From IMG/VR virus record IMGVR_UViG_3300030419_001823, positions 1 through 36,464 of that record: DNA of 36,464 nucleotides, one strand, 5' to 3'. Source of the DNA: a virus. A program made the translations under genes and the position numbers. This document shows, one piece after another, positions 24,010-31,093 of the stretch. Every line of letters starts with the position of its first letter. Positions within the stretch are counted from its first letter, which is position 1. The notes beneath the pieces were generated by a model. That model made no database searches. It was not told the DNA's origin and worked only from the letters and a program-made list of their open reading frames with translations.

Positions 24010-24732
24010 ATGTGGTATAATATAATTAAACAAGATAATTTTAATTATCATATACCTCTTTCGGCTTATGGAGATGAAGTAGTGACCGAATTTAGTAATT
24101 TTTCTATGGGGTTTACTGATTCATTGCATCCTTTAAGAGAACTACTGAAAGACCCCGTTATTAAAAAACGTAGAAATAAATTATTTAGGAAGTTAGTTAA
24201 TGCAATATTTTATAAAATTTATAGTGAGATAATTAATAGTTTAGAAATTGGTACAGAAATCAGAAAAGATGAATTTTATGAGAAAGCCTTTCTAGAAACG
24301 AGAAAATATACAATTACTTATGATAAAGTTCAATTTAGGGGTAGGAGTAAAAAACTTGGAATTCTAACAGGAAGATTTGATTTAAATACATTTGTAACTA
24401 TGAAAGGTAAAAACATCAGATGGGAATCATATATTAAATATTCACCTAGAACTTCACCAATCCCAATATCGGATTTAGTACGAAGTGGTTATATTGAATC
24501 ATTGAGTGCGACCGATGCGGGTCTTGGAGAAACCCATAGAAAAGAAACTGGTATAGGTGTTCAAACTTATGGAAGAAAAATGAGAACATTAGAAAGAGTG
24601 GCTTATAATTCATTTATTATAAGAAGACATATTCCTGACTCTTTATATTTAGATAAATTAAGACCATTTATGGGTAGCACAGCACCAGCACCAACAAATA
24701 GGAGTGGAACAATATGGACAGTAAAAGATTAA
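24010..24732 (+). CDS. Tagged neck-region protein (240 aa)
   Basis: I prefer the ATG at 24010, preceded by AGTGATTAAT, over a GTG at 24001 inside the preceding gene. The product begins M-W-Y-N-I-I-K-Q-D-N, a copy of the recurring tag. A basic helical region follows (about 50-80: K-K-R-R-N-K-L-F-R-K-L), then beta-rich sequence (Y-T-I-T-Y-D-K-V-Q-F; G-R-F-D-L-N-T-F-V). Position after the connector would suit a head-closure or tail-completion protein, but I see no decisive family motif. Confidence 0.8.
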   Translation: MWYNIIKQDNFNYHIPLSAYGDEVVTEFSNFSMGFTDSLHPLRELLKDPVIKKRRNKLFRKLVNAIFYKIYSEIINSLEIGTEIRKDEFYEKAFLETRKYTITYDKVQFRGRSKKLGILTGRFDLNTFVTMKGKNIRWESYIKYSPRTSPIPISDLVRSGYIESLSATDAGLGETHRKETGIGVQTYGRKMRTLERVAYNSFIIRRHIPDSLYLDKLRPFMGSTAPAPTNRSGTIWTVKD

Positions 24733-24887
24733 ATATGTTAAGTAATTCACTTCCGACGATAGTTAATAATATTATAGAGGTCGAAGAAATGAGTATTGAA
24801 TTATTAGGTGCTAGTATGAGTTCAGAAATTGTGGAAAAGTTAATAAGTGATACAATTATTAAAGAAATAATAGAGGCGATGAATTAA
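24714..24887 (+). CDS. Small helical protein (57 aa)
   Basis: The ATG at 24714, after AGGAGTGGAA, overlaps the previous gene by 19 bases, and the TAA shares its last A with the next ATG (24887). The product is all-helical and leucine/isoleucine-rich, with a pattern of acidic patches (I-I-E-V-E-E-M; I-V-E-K-L-I-S-D). No family recognised. The tight overlaps on both sides and good ribosome-binding site support it as real. Confidence 0.65.
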   Translation: MDSKRLNMLSNSLPTIVNNIIEVEEMSIELLGASMSSEIVEKLISDTIIKEIIEAMN

Positions 24888-25246
24888 TGAGTTGGGAAAC
24901 AATACTTAAGGTAAGAATGGCTGTAAATTTAGCAGCATTTAAAGATGCAGTTAAACAAGTTGGGGATAGTTATGAGGCAGGTAGTGTGATTGATTTTACT
25001 AGTAGGGGCTACGATGTGGAAGAATTTTTAGATAAAGGAATGAATTTATATAATGAACTTACTATGGTCGAAGGAATTCACCCAATAACCGGAGAACCCA
25101 CATATTCAAGAAGAACGAGTCACTCTAAAAAAGTATTTTCTATGAATGCTCTTTCTGGTAGGCAAAGAGTAATAACAAGTGTTTTATTGAGAAATGGTTG
25201 GGAAAAAATAGCCCCTATGTCTAAAACTATTTTAAGGAAGGTGTAA
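24887..25246 (+). CDS. Tagged small protein, paralogue 1 (119 aa)
   Basis: The ATG overlaps the previous stop by one base. The protein begins M-S-W-E-T-I-L-K-V-R and ends G-R-Q-R-V-I-T-S-V-L-L-R-N-G-W with about 15 residues more. It aligns along its whole length with the next protein: same tag, a helix containing a K-x-[AS]-[VI] step, the strand [VT]-I-D-[FL]-T, a second helix, then the G-R-x-[RK]-V-I-T-S and N-G-W blocks. The region between helix and G-R block is about 15 residues longer here (H-P-I-T-G-E-P-T-Y-S). The basic G-R-V-I-T-S end could bind DNA or a partner. Function unknown. Confidence 0.8.
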   Translation: MSWETILKVRMAVNLAAFKDAVKQVGDSYEAGSVIDFTSRGYDVEEFLDKGMNLYNELTMVEGIHPITGEPTYSRRTSHSKKVFSMNALSGRQRVITSVLLRNGWEKIAPMSKTILRKV

Positions 25247-25248
25247 TA

Positions 25249-25560
25249 ATGAGTTGGAAGAATATAATTAAATCACGAAGAAGAATAGATTTTCCTGCTT
25301 TAAAACAATCAATTATAGAAGCAGCAGAATCTTTTCCTGTTGATACTACTATTGATTTAACTGCTATGGATATGCAAGCAAGAACATTTTTAGAAAGAGC
25401 ACAAAAAATATATGCTAATTCAACTAGTTGGGGTCATGCTAGAAGAGTATTTGACCCATATGGTATTCGTGGTAGGTCGAAAGTAATTACATCAACATTA
25501 CAAAATAATGGTTGGGATTTAGTACATAACAAATCAAAAATTTTAACTAAGGTGGTGTAA
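25249..25560 (+). CDS. Tagged small protein, paralogue 2 (103 aa)
   Basis: The ATG follows AAGGAAGGTGTAAT, two bases after the paralogue's stop. It starts M-S-W-K-N-I-I-K-S-R and ends G-R-S-K-V-I-T-S-T-L-Q-N-N-G-W plus 16 residues, matching the upstream protein. The identity is modest and concentrated at the two ends and at T-I-D-L-T, so the duplication is old and the two copies have probably specialised. It lies directly before the tail terminator candidate, overlapping it by one base. Confidence 0.8.
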   Translation: MSWKNIIKSRRRIDFPALKQSIIEAAESFPVDTTIDLTAMDMQARTFLERAQKIYANSTSWGHARRVFDPYGIRGRSKVITSTLQNNGWDLVHNKSKILTKVV

Positions 25561-26195
25561 TGGCGGTAGATGAAGTAACCGCATTAATTACAATACTTTC
25601 TGATAATTGGGCGGCAGCCTGTACTGCTTTAGATACTACAAATGGTAACGGTTCTATATTAGATATTCACGCTGTTACTCCACAAATATTAGATATTAGA
25701 AGTATGAATTCAAGTAAAAATACTGATGCTCAAGGTAGGTCGCGTGGTGGTAATAGAGTAAATATGGCTAAAATAGAAACTGGTGATAGAACTGCTGAAA
25801 CTCCTGAACCTATTTATTCTAATGATTTAATTATTATATCACAAACTTCACAATCTATAACTTATCCTACTGTCGCTTGGGATAGTAGAGATGAAGAACA
25901 TTCAATGGATATATGGATTAGAACAAGACAAGATGATAGAACTTTAACAAACGGTAGTAAAGTTTCACCTAATTCTGGAACCTTCGGAATAGATAGAATC
26001 CGAAGCCTTTATATTATAGTTAGATATATTATCGAGCAGAAGCGTAAAGGCTATATCAAAAATGGAGCATTGTACGAAGGAATAAATAATTTGATTTTAG
26101 GCGGAAGAACAGAAAGCAACGATAAAAGAAATAAATTATTTGGATATAAAATAAATATAACTATGAGAAGATTTAGTCAAGCGGTAAATTGTTAA
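25560..26195 (+). CDS. Probable tail terminator protein
   Basis: The 211-residue protein follows a GGTGGTGTA site and stands directly upstream of the tail tube gene, the normal place for the tail terminator that caps the tube and joins it to the head. Its core fits that fold: a strand pair ending E-E-H-S-M-D-I-W-I-R-T-R (about 117-128), then a helix with R-I-R-S-L-Y-I-I-V-R-Y-I-I (about 147-159), then a final strand I-N-I-T-M-R-R. Homology is judged by pattern and position only; a neck protein of another kind is possible. Confidence 0.6.
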   Translation: MAVDEVTALITILSDNWAAACTALDTTNGNGSILDIHAVTPQILDIRSMNSSKNTDAQGRSRGGNRVNMAKIETGDRTAETPEPIYSNDLIIISQTSQSITYPTVAWDSRDEEHSMDIWIRTRQDDRTLTNGSKVSPNSGTFGIDRIRSLYIIVRYIIEQKRKGYIKNGALYEGINNLILGGRTESNDKRNKLFGYKINITMRRFSQAVNC

Positions 26196-26213
26196 AGTAA
26201 GTAGGTAAATAAC

Positions 26214-28802
26214 ATGTCGACATCAGAAGTATGGACAGGTACAGGTCTAACAATGACCATGATACCAGAATCAAAATTGTTTTTAGGATATATGCCTTTC
26301 GGCCCAACATTAGGTAGAGATGATACAACAAAAGCGAATTTAATTAAATATTCGGTTGGTTTTTCAGTTGATGGAAGTAGCCTAACTATGGCTAATATTT
26401 TAGGAGAAGGAACTCCTGCATTAAATCATTTTTCTGAAAAGTATCATTTAGTTCCCGGATTATATGCCGGTTGTACTGCCGAATTTTGGTATACTACTGA
26501 TTCTTCAACTGCTGCTACTCTACAATTTACTGCTACTGTTGCAGATAACGATGTTGATGCTATTTACTTTGCTGGAAATATTGATGACTTTCCTACTCTT
26601 TGGGCCGTTCATGATGATATGGTTGGAACGGCTTCAACAAAACTTACAGTAGCACATGGTACTACAACCGGAACAGCCGGTCCTAGAGGTTATATTATGT
26701 TACAAAAACATGGAGCAGTAGTTCCTGCACCTTTAACTCTTGAACAAAGAATTACTGGACTTTCAGATACAATAGCAGCAGGTGAAGCCGCAGTAGTTTG
26801 TTCTCCTGCCGGTCAAGGTGATGTAGAAAATATAAAAGCACATGATTTAATGTACAGTGCTGAAGGTGAATTGTTAGGAAGAGTTTGGGGTATTAATGCT
26901 AGTGGAACTTCACCTACAACAAGAAGTAATGGAACTACAAGTAGTACACATATTCACTCGGTTTCTGGTGCTATTGATACTGCCGATGACCAAACCGTAG
27001 GTGGTAGTAACTTTAGTGGTATTTATGCCTTACAAGTTAATAACGCAGATTTAAGAGGAACTTTTACTGCTGGCGATTTTATTTCAGGAAATGCCGTAGG
27101 TACTTTATTAGGGGTTATTTATCATACTTCTTATGATGGAACTAATACTAGTTTATACGTAGCGCGTGTTGGAACTAGCACCATTTCAGACACAAATAAC
27201 TTATTTTGGGGAAGAGATATGGCTGCTGGTGCAACAACTGGTGCTGTTTTATCTACTGGAGCAATTAGAACTTTATCAGATAACTGGTTAGGATTAGTAG
27301 AAACTGCTACACCTGCAAATACTAGTGTTGAAGTATTACAACAAAATATGGCTATTGGTGGAACTAGAAACTTTACTCATCAATTAAAAGGAATGGAAAC
27401 TGCCGAGGGAGCATCATTAGATATTAATGTAAATCATGGAACTTGGCTTCATTATGCTTTAGGTGCTACTGCTTTAACATTCCCAACCGTAGTAGGTGAA
27501 TATATCACAGACCCATTCGATATAAAACATTCTATTACTACAACTGGTGCATTTGCTGCAAGCACTAATAGATTTACTTATGCTAGCGGGGCTAATTTTA
27601 GTAGTTTAGAAGTCGGAATGACTATTACTATTACTAATGCTGCGGATTCTGGTAACAATGCTACTGTAACTATTGACGCTATTTCTGCTGATACTGGGTA
27701 TTTAACATTAAGTGCGGTAGATGCAGATGAATCAAGTGATGAAATAACAATAACGGTAGATAGTTACCCGACTACTGAACATAAAACATTAGTTGCTACT
27801 AATGGCTCTACCGCCGCAGTTGCAGGTAATTCTAATGGGCCGTTTTTCCATAGAGTATTAAAGGGTTCAAGTGCTATTTGTCCACCATTATTGCCGGGAA
27901 CTGCTGCAAAACAAATTTCAGAACCTGCTGTTGGTACAGATGGATTATTAGATTATGGACTTACATATACATTTAGTGAACGTAATGATAGTACACTACC
28001 TTCTTTTGCTTTTGAGTTATTTGCAGAAAAGGGTTCAAATGTTGCTTCTATCCCACAAGTAGATAGGGGAACAACCGCTAGACAAGATAGCACTACATTT
28101 GATACAAAAGATACTGCTTATGCACAAATTCATCCCGGAGCAACAATGGAAAGTTTTAGTTTAACTGCGGCTGCTGATTCTATGGTTAAATCTAGTATGA
28201 GTTTTAATGTTAAAAGAACCTTTGAATGTCCTGTTGGTTATATTGGTCGTGCTTATGATGCTACACATAACGTTACATCGGGGGCTAATTTGCCTAGAGT
28301 TTTAAATAACTTTGGTCAAAATACCGGTCTTAGTACTGCTACTACACAAGAATTTATAACACCATATTTCTTTAGCGATGGTACAATTAGTTTATTCGGT
28401 AGTGAATTTATGAAAGTAAGTAATTTTAGTTTGAATGTTAGTAACGGTCTTATGGATAAAAGATACATTGGGCAATATAATAAACAAATTAAAAATGTAG
28501 TTACTGGACAAAGAACTTACACTATTGAAATGACCGCACTATTAAGTGATAGAAGACTATTCGCTGAACTAAGAAATGAAGATTCTTTCCGTAATGCTAT
28601 GAGTCATTCTAATATTCAACTATTATTGAGTAAACCAACCGGTGAAAGAATTAAATTACAATTTGATGATTTCATGGTTTCTGTTGCTAATTTCCCCGGA
28701 CCTGCTGAAGATAGAGGACCGTTAGAAGTTTCATTTACTATTATGCCTCTTCGTACCGGTACTGCAATAGATACAGTAACTGGTTGGGTATTACAAGGTT
28801 AA
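26214..28802 (+). CDS. Tail tube protein, enlarged by inserted beta domains (862 aa)
   Basis: The tube is built from this protein. The C-terminal third carries the family's character: S-E-F-M-K-V-S-N-F-S-L-N-V-S-N-G-L (about 735-752), T-G-Q-R-T-Y-T-I-E-M-T-A-L-L-S-D-R (about 764-780) and I-K-L-Q-F-D-D-F-M-V-S (about 812-822). The usual length is 200-500 residues; here insertions add bulk: two units of beta family B (nt about 26767-26897 and 26985-27175) and one of family A (27537-27761). These would decorate the tube outside. The ribosome-binding site is weak (GTAGGTAAATAAC), which is odd for an abundant protein. A hairpin follows the stop. Confidence 0.82.
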   Translation: MSTSEVWTGTGLTMTMIPESKLFLGYMPFGPTLGRDDTTKANLIKYSVGFSVDGSSLTMANILGEGTPALNHFSEKYHLVPGLYAGCTAEFWYTTDSSTAATLQFTATVADNDVDAIYFAGNIDDFPTLWAVHDDMVGTASTKLTVAHGTTTGTAGPRGYIMLQKHGAVVPAPLTLEQRITGLSDTIAAGEAAVVCSPAGQGDVENIKAHDLMYSAEGELLGRVWGINASGTSPTTRSNGTTSSTHIHSVSGAIDTADDQTVGGSNFSGIYALQVNNADLRGTFTAGDFISGNAVGTLLGVIYHTSYDGTNTSLYVARVGTSTISDTNNLFWGRDMAAGATTGAVLSTGAIRTLSDNWLGLVETATPANTSVEVLQQNMAIGGTRNFTHQLKGMETAEGASLDINVNHGTWLHYALGATALTFPTVVGEYITDPFDIKHSITTTGAFAASTNRFTYASGANFSSLEVGMTITITNAADSGNNATVTIDAISADTGYLTLSAVDADESSDEITITVDSYPTTEHKTLVATNGSTAAVAGNSNGPFFHRVLKGSSAICPPLLPGTAAKQISEPAVGTDGLLDYGLTYTFSERNDSTLPSFAFELFAEKGSNVASIPQVDRGTTARQDSTTFDTKDTAYAQIHPGATMESFSLTAAADSMVKSSMSFNVKRTFECPVGYIGRAYDATHNVTSGANLPRVLNNFGQNTGLSTATTQEFITPYFFSDGTISLFGSEFMKVSNFSLNVSNGLMDKRYIGQYNKQIKNVVTGQRTYTIEMTALLSDRRLFAELRNEDSFRNAMSHSNIQLLLSKPTGERIKLQFDDFMVSVANFPGPAEDRGPLEVSFTIMPLRTGTAIDTVTGWVLQG
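26767..26897 (+). repeat. Beta-domain family B, copy 1
   Basis: The unit has the core L-M-Y-S-A-E-G-E-L-L-G-R-V-W preceded by an A-A-V-V-C-S-P-A-type strand. Related units are at about 26985-27175, 32764-32994 and 35437-35643. Edges are approximate. Confidence 0.55.
26985..27175 (+). repeat. Beta-domain family B, copy 2
   Basis: This more divergent unit reads I-Y-A-L-Q-V-N-N-A then F-T-A-G-D-F-I-S-G-N-A-V-G-T-L-L-G-V-I and ends T-S-L-Y-V-A-R-V. It follows copy 1 in the same tail tube gene. Edges are approximate. Confidence 0.45.
27537..27761 (+). repeat. Beta-domain family A, copy 2
   Basis: This 75-codon unit lies in the tail tube gene and closely matches copy 1: T-G-A-F-A-A-S-T-N-R-F, I-T-N-A-A-D-S-G-N-N-A-T-V-T-I, L-S-A-V-D-A-D-E-S-S-D-E-I-T. 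Third codon positions differ often between the two. Confidence 0.85.
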
Positions 28803-28823
28803 TTATCCTTTAAATTAGGATAA
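28803..28823 (+). terminator. Hairpin after the tail tube gene
   Basis: TTATCCT (28803-28809) and AGGATAA (28817-28823) are perfect inverted copies with a 7-base loop, starting right after the tail tube stop codon. It could end or attenuate transcription so that the tube protein is made in excess over the genes downstream, or protect the 3' end of a processed message. No U-run follows, so plain intrinsic termination is not assured. Confidence 0.45.
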
Positions 28824-28867
28824 GGTTTATTAGGAAAATAGTGTGTAGTGATATTAAGTGAGACATT

Positions 28868-29245
28868 ATGAATCACAAGATAGCCACAGATAAAAGCAAA
28901 CTACTAGCGAGTAAAGTTAGTAAAGTGCATTATGTTAGAATCGCTCACAATAGCGACGAGTACCTAAAAGTTTGGATTAAGGAACCTACATTCCTACAAT
29001 TAGAACAAGCGCAGATGAAATTATTTGATTTCAATGCTGGTTCACAAGAAGTAAACCTAGATATGTCTGAAGTATACAGATATTTATGGGATGCTTTTGT
29101 GGAAAAAACAGAACCTGCTCTTAGTGCTATGGAAGTTTTAGGACTTAACCCTTACATCGGTAACCAGATAAAAGAGATTCTTCCGAATCCCTTTGGAATG
29201 ATGGAGATTGATGAAGATTTAAAAGTGCCTATCGCCGAGCAATAA
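28868..29245 (+). CDS. Tail assembly chaperone, short form (G-like)
   Basis: The 125-residue protein lies between tail tube and tape measure, the fixed place of the paired tail assembly chaperones, which bind the tape measure while the tube forms. It has a strand-rich N-terminal half (V-H-Y-V-R-I-A-H-N; Y-L-K-V-W-I-K-E-P-T-F-L-Q-L-E-Q) and a helical second half (V-Y-R-Y-L-W-D-A-F-V). Its last codons overlap a second open frame at -1, and a T-TTA-AAA heptamer at 29218-29224 allows the ribosome to change frame. The start follows AGTGAGAC. A 65-base gap with a hairpin separates it from the tail tube gene. Confidence 0.8.
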   Translation: MNHKIATDKSKLLASKVSKVHYVRIAHNSDEYLKVWIKEPTFLQLEQAQMKLFDFNAGSQEVNLDMSEVYRYLWDAFVEKTEPALSAMEVLGLNPYIGNQIKEILPNPFGMMEIDEDLKVPIAEQ

Positions 29246-29472
29246 GAGAAGGAAAAATAAATAATCCACAAATTGCATCGAGGTTAGCCATGTATACTTT
29301 AGCGAAAGAATTAAATATTCCACCTCATGAGTTGGCTAATTACCCAATTTCTTTAGTGGGTGAGTTATTAACAATTCATAGTGAAATTAAATTACTTGAA
29401 GCAGAAGCGATGGAAGGTGCTCAAAAATCATCTTCATCAATTTCTAGTAAGGATGGTGTAAATTTTGGTTGA
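28868..29472 (+). CDS. Tail assembly chaperone, frameshifted long form (GT-like)
   Basis: Slipping -1 at T-TTA-AAA (29218-29224) joins codons 1-119 of the short form to the frame running 29224-29472, giving about 201 residues. The new part begins S-A-Y-R-R-A-I-R-E-G-K and continues through the ATG at 29290 as one helical domain (L-A-M-Y-T-L-A-K-E-L-N-I) ending in a Ser-rich tail. The frame is open from 29215, far upstream of that ATG, and the Y-R-R-A-x-x-x-G join is typical of GT products. The 60-residue ORF starting at 29290 is therefore best read as the 3' part of this fusion. It overlaps the tape measure start by 8 bases. Confidence 0.78.
29218..29224 (+). promoter_or_regulatory. Programmed -1 ribosomal frameshift site
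   Basis: The heptamer T-TTA-AAA sits in the correct phase (codons TTA at 29219 and AAA at 29222) and fits the X-XXY-YYZ rule. A GGAG at 29203-29206 lies 11 bases upstream, in the range where a Shine-Dalgarno-like site stimulates -1 slipping in bacteria. The zero frame stops 18 bases later at 29243. I see no strong hairpin just downstream. Confidence 0.75.
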
Positions 29473-31093
29473 TTTTTCAAGAAAAAGAACTGGAAAGGTT
29501 ATGCCGATTACTCGACCCATTCCGGGTAATATGAATAGTAATCTATCAGAAACTAATGCCCTGTTAGCGAACATGGCGGAGCATCTAAAATATCTGGCGG
29601 ACAATACTAAACAATTAGAAGATGGTACAAAGAAAGTTACTAAAGAAACTAAAAGTTTGGTTAGACAATTCGCAAACTTATCTAGAACAGATAAAGAAAA
29701 TCCTCTAGGTAAAATTGGTGGTAGAGGATGGTTAGCAATTAGACAAATTAGTGCTAGACTTCTTCCGGGATTTTGGAGATTTCAAAGTGCTGTAACTGGG
29801 GTTATGAATACTATACAAACAATATATCTAATCGGTGATAAAATATCAGAAGGTGAAAGACTTGGAATAATTGAACACATGAGACGTTTTGAGACAAAAC
29901 AGAAAGAGAAAGCACTCCTATTAGAAGAACTAGAAATTAGTAAAGAAATTTTTATGACTAATAAAGATACTGTCGAAAAATACTCGGAGCAACAAGAAAA
30001 AATAAAAGCGATTAAGGAAGAATTAGACCAATTGGAAGGTACTCCGTTATCTCATAGGGGCGAGGACCATGATGAACAAGTAAAAAAACTTACATATCAG
30101 ATGAGAGGTCATCAGGGTGCTGCTGGAAAAATTAAAAAGAAACTCGGAGCAGCAGAAGAATCATTTCAAAACCTTGGCCCACTTCAGAAAAAAATGTATG
30201 TAGTTAATGATAAATTAAGTAAAGCATATCAAAAATATCACCCTACAAAAATAATGAAGGATGTTAAAATGGTAGGTAGATTTGCTAAAGTAGGTCTTGC
30301 TTTTATGGCTAAAGCATTAGCAGGAATTTTGGTACTATATATACTTGCTAAAAGGTTTAATTTAGTAGACTTGTTAAAGGGTTTTATATCCGGTTTAAAA
30401 ATTTGGTGGAGTGAAATTAAAGAACCATTATTTAAAATATTTGGAGGTATTTGGGTTATGATTACTTCCTTATTTGATATATGGAATGAAGCCATTAAAT
30501 TTTTAAGTGGTGAGCAAGGATTAATAGATACAATATCTAAGATAGGTGAGCATTTTGCTAAATACTTAAATGATGGAGTAATTCCCGTATTAACTGGGCT
30601 TGCAGAATTTATTGTTGCGTGGATTTGGGGTGGATTACAGGGAATATGGGAAATGTTTAAGACATGGTATGGAAGTTTTGTGGAAGAAGGAGAATCCGCT
30701 TTTGGTGCTATTAGACTTATGTTAATGGGTATTTTAACTATTGCTGCTGCTGTTGCGATGTTTGCTACATTTGGTTGGATTCCTGCATTAGCAGTTGCTA
30801 TTGGTGGAGTAATAATGGCTGCTATTAATCCATTTTCTACTGGAGGAATAGTAAAAAATAGAGGCATACAATTAGTTGGAGAAAAAGGTCCGGAATTAGT
30901 ATCTTTACCTGTTGGTTCTAGAGTATACAGTAATGCAGAATCTAAAAGAATGGGAGGTAATACAATTAATGTAACAGTTCAGGGTAGAGTTGGAGCCTCG
31001 GATGCTGAATTAAGAGAAATTGCACAAAAGATTGGTCAAATGATTAATATAGAAATTAATAGAACAACAAGTAGTAGAACGAGGGGAATATAA
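29465..31093 (+). CDS. Tape measure protein
   Basis: The tape measure sets tail length and lies inside the tube. The TTG at 29465 follows GGATGGTG; a later ATG at 29501 is the alternative. Residues 20-75 and 120-230 are coiled coil. Hydrophobic segments lie at about 275-300, 375-395 and 415-455 (including L-M-G-I-L-T-I-A-A-A-V-A-M), usual for these proteins, which may cross the cell membrane on ejection. The C-terminal block F-S-T-G-G-I-V-K-N-R-G then L-V-G-E-K-G-P-E-L-V-S-L-P (about 460-485) is a hallmark of the family. At 542 residues it predicts a fairly short tail, roughly 80 nm at 0.15 nm per residue. Confidence 0.92.
   Translation: MVDFSRKRTGKVMPITRPIPGNMNSNLSETNALLANMAEHLKYLADNTKQLEDGTKKVTKETKSLVRQFANLSRTDKENPLGKIGGRGWLAIRQISARLLPGFWRFQSAVTGVMNTIQTIYLIGDKISEGERLGIIEHMRRFETKQKEKALLLEELEISKEIFMTNKDTVEKYSEQQEKIKAIKEELDQLEGTPLSHRGEDHDEQVKKLTYQMRGHQGAAGKIKKKLGAAEESFQNLGPLQKKMYVVNDKLSKAYQKYHPTKIMKDVKMVGRFAKVGLAFMAKALAGILVLYILAKRFNLVDLLKGFISGLKIWWSEIKEPLFKIFGGIWVMITSLFDIWNEAIKFLSGEQGLIDTISKIGEHFAKYLNDGVIPVLTGLAEFIVAWIWGGLQGIWEMFKTWYGSFVEEGESAFGAIRLMLMGILTIAAAVAMFATFGWIPALAVAIGGVIMAAINPFSTGGIVKNRGIQLVGEKGPELVSLPVGSRVYSNAESKRMGGNTINVTVQGRVGASDAELREIAQKIGQMINIEINRTTSSRTRGI

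Noticed and set aside
29290-29472. Separate 60-residue gene starting at ATG 29290
   Set aside because: The frame is open and protein-like back to 29215 and joins the upstream chaperone at a slippery site, so the ATG is better read as an internal methionine. Minor independent initiation cannot be excluded.
30238-30867. 209-codon open frame on the - strand inside the tape measure gene
   Set aside because: The + strand frame has clear tape measure features; the antisense frame is Pro/Ile-rich with no ribosome-binding site, an effect of AT-rich codon use.
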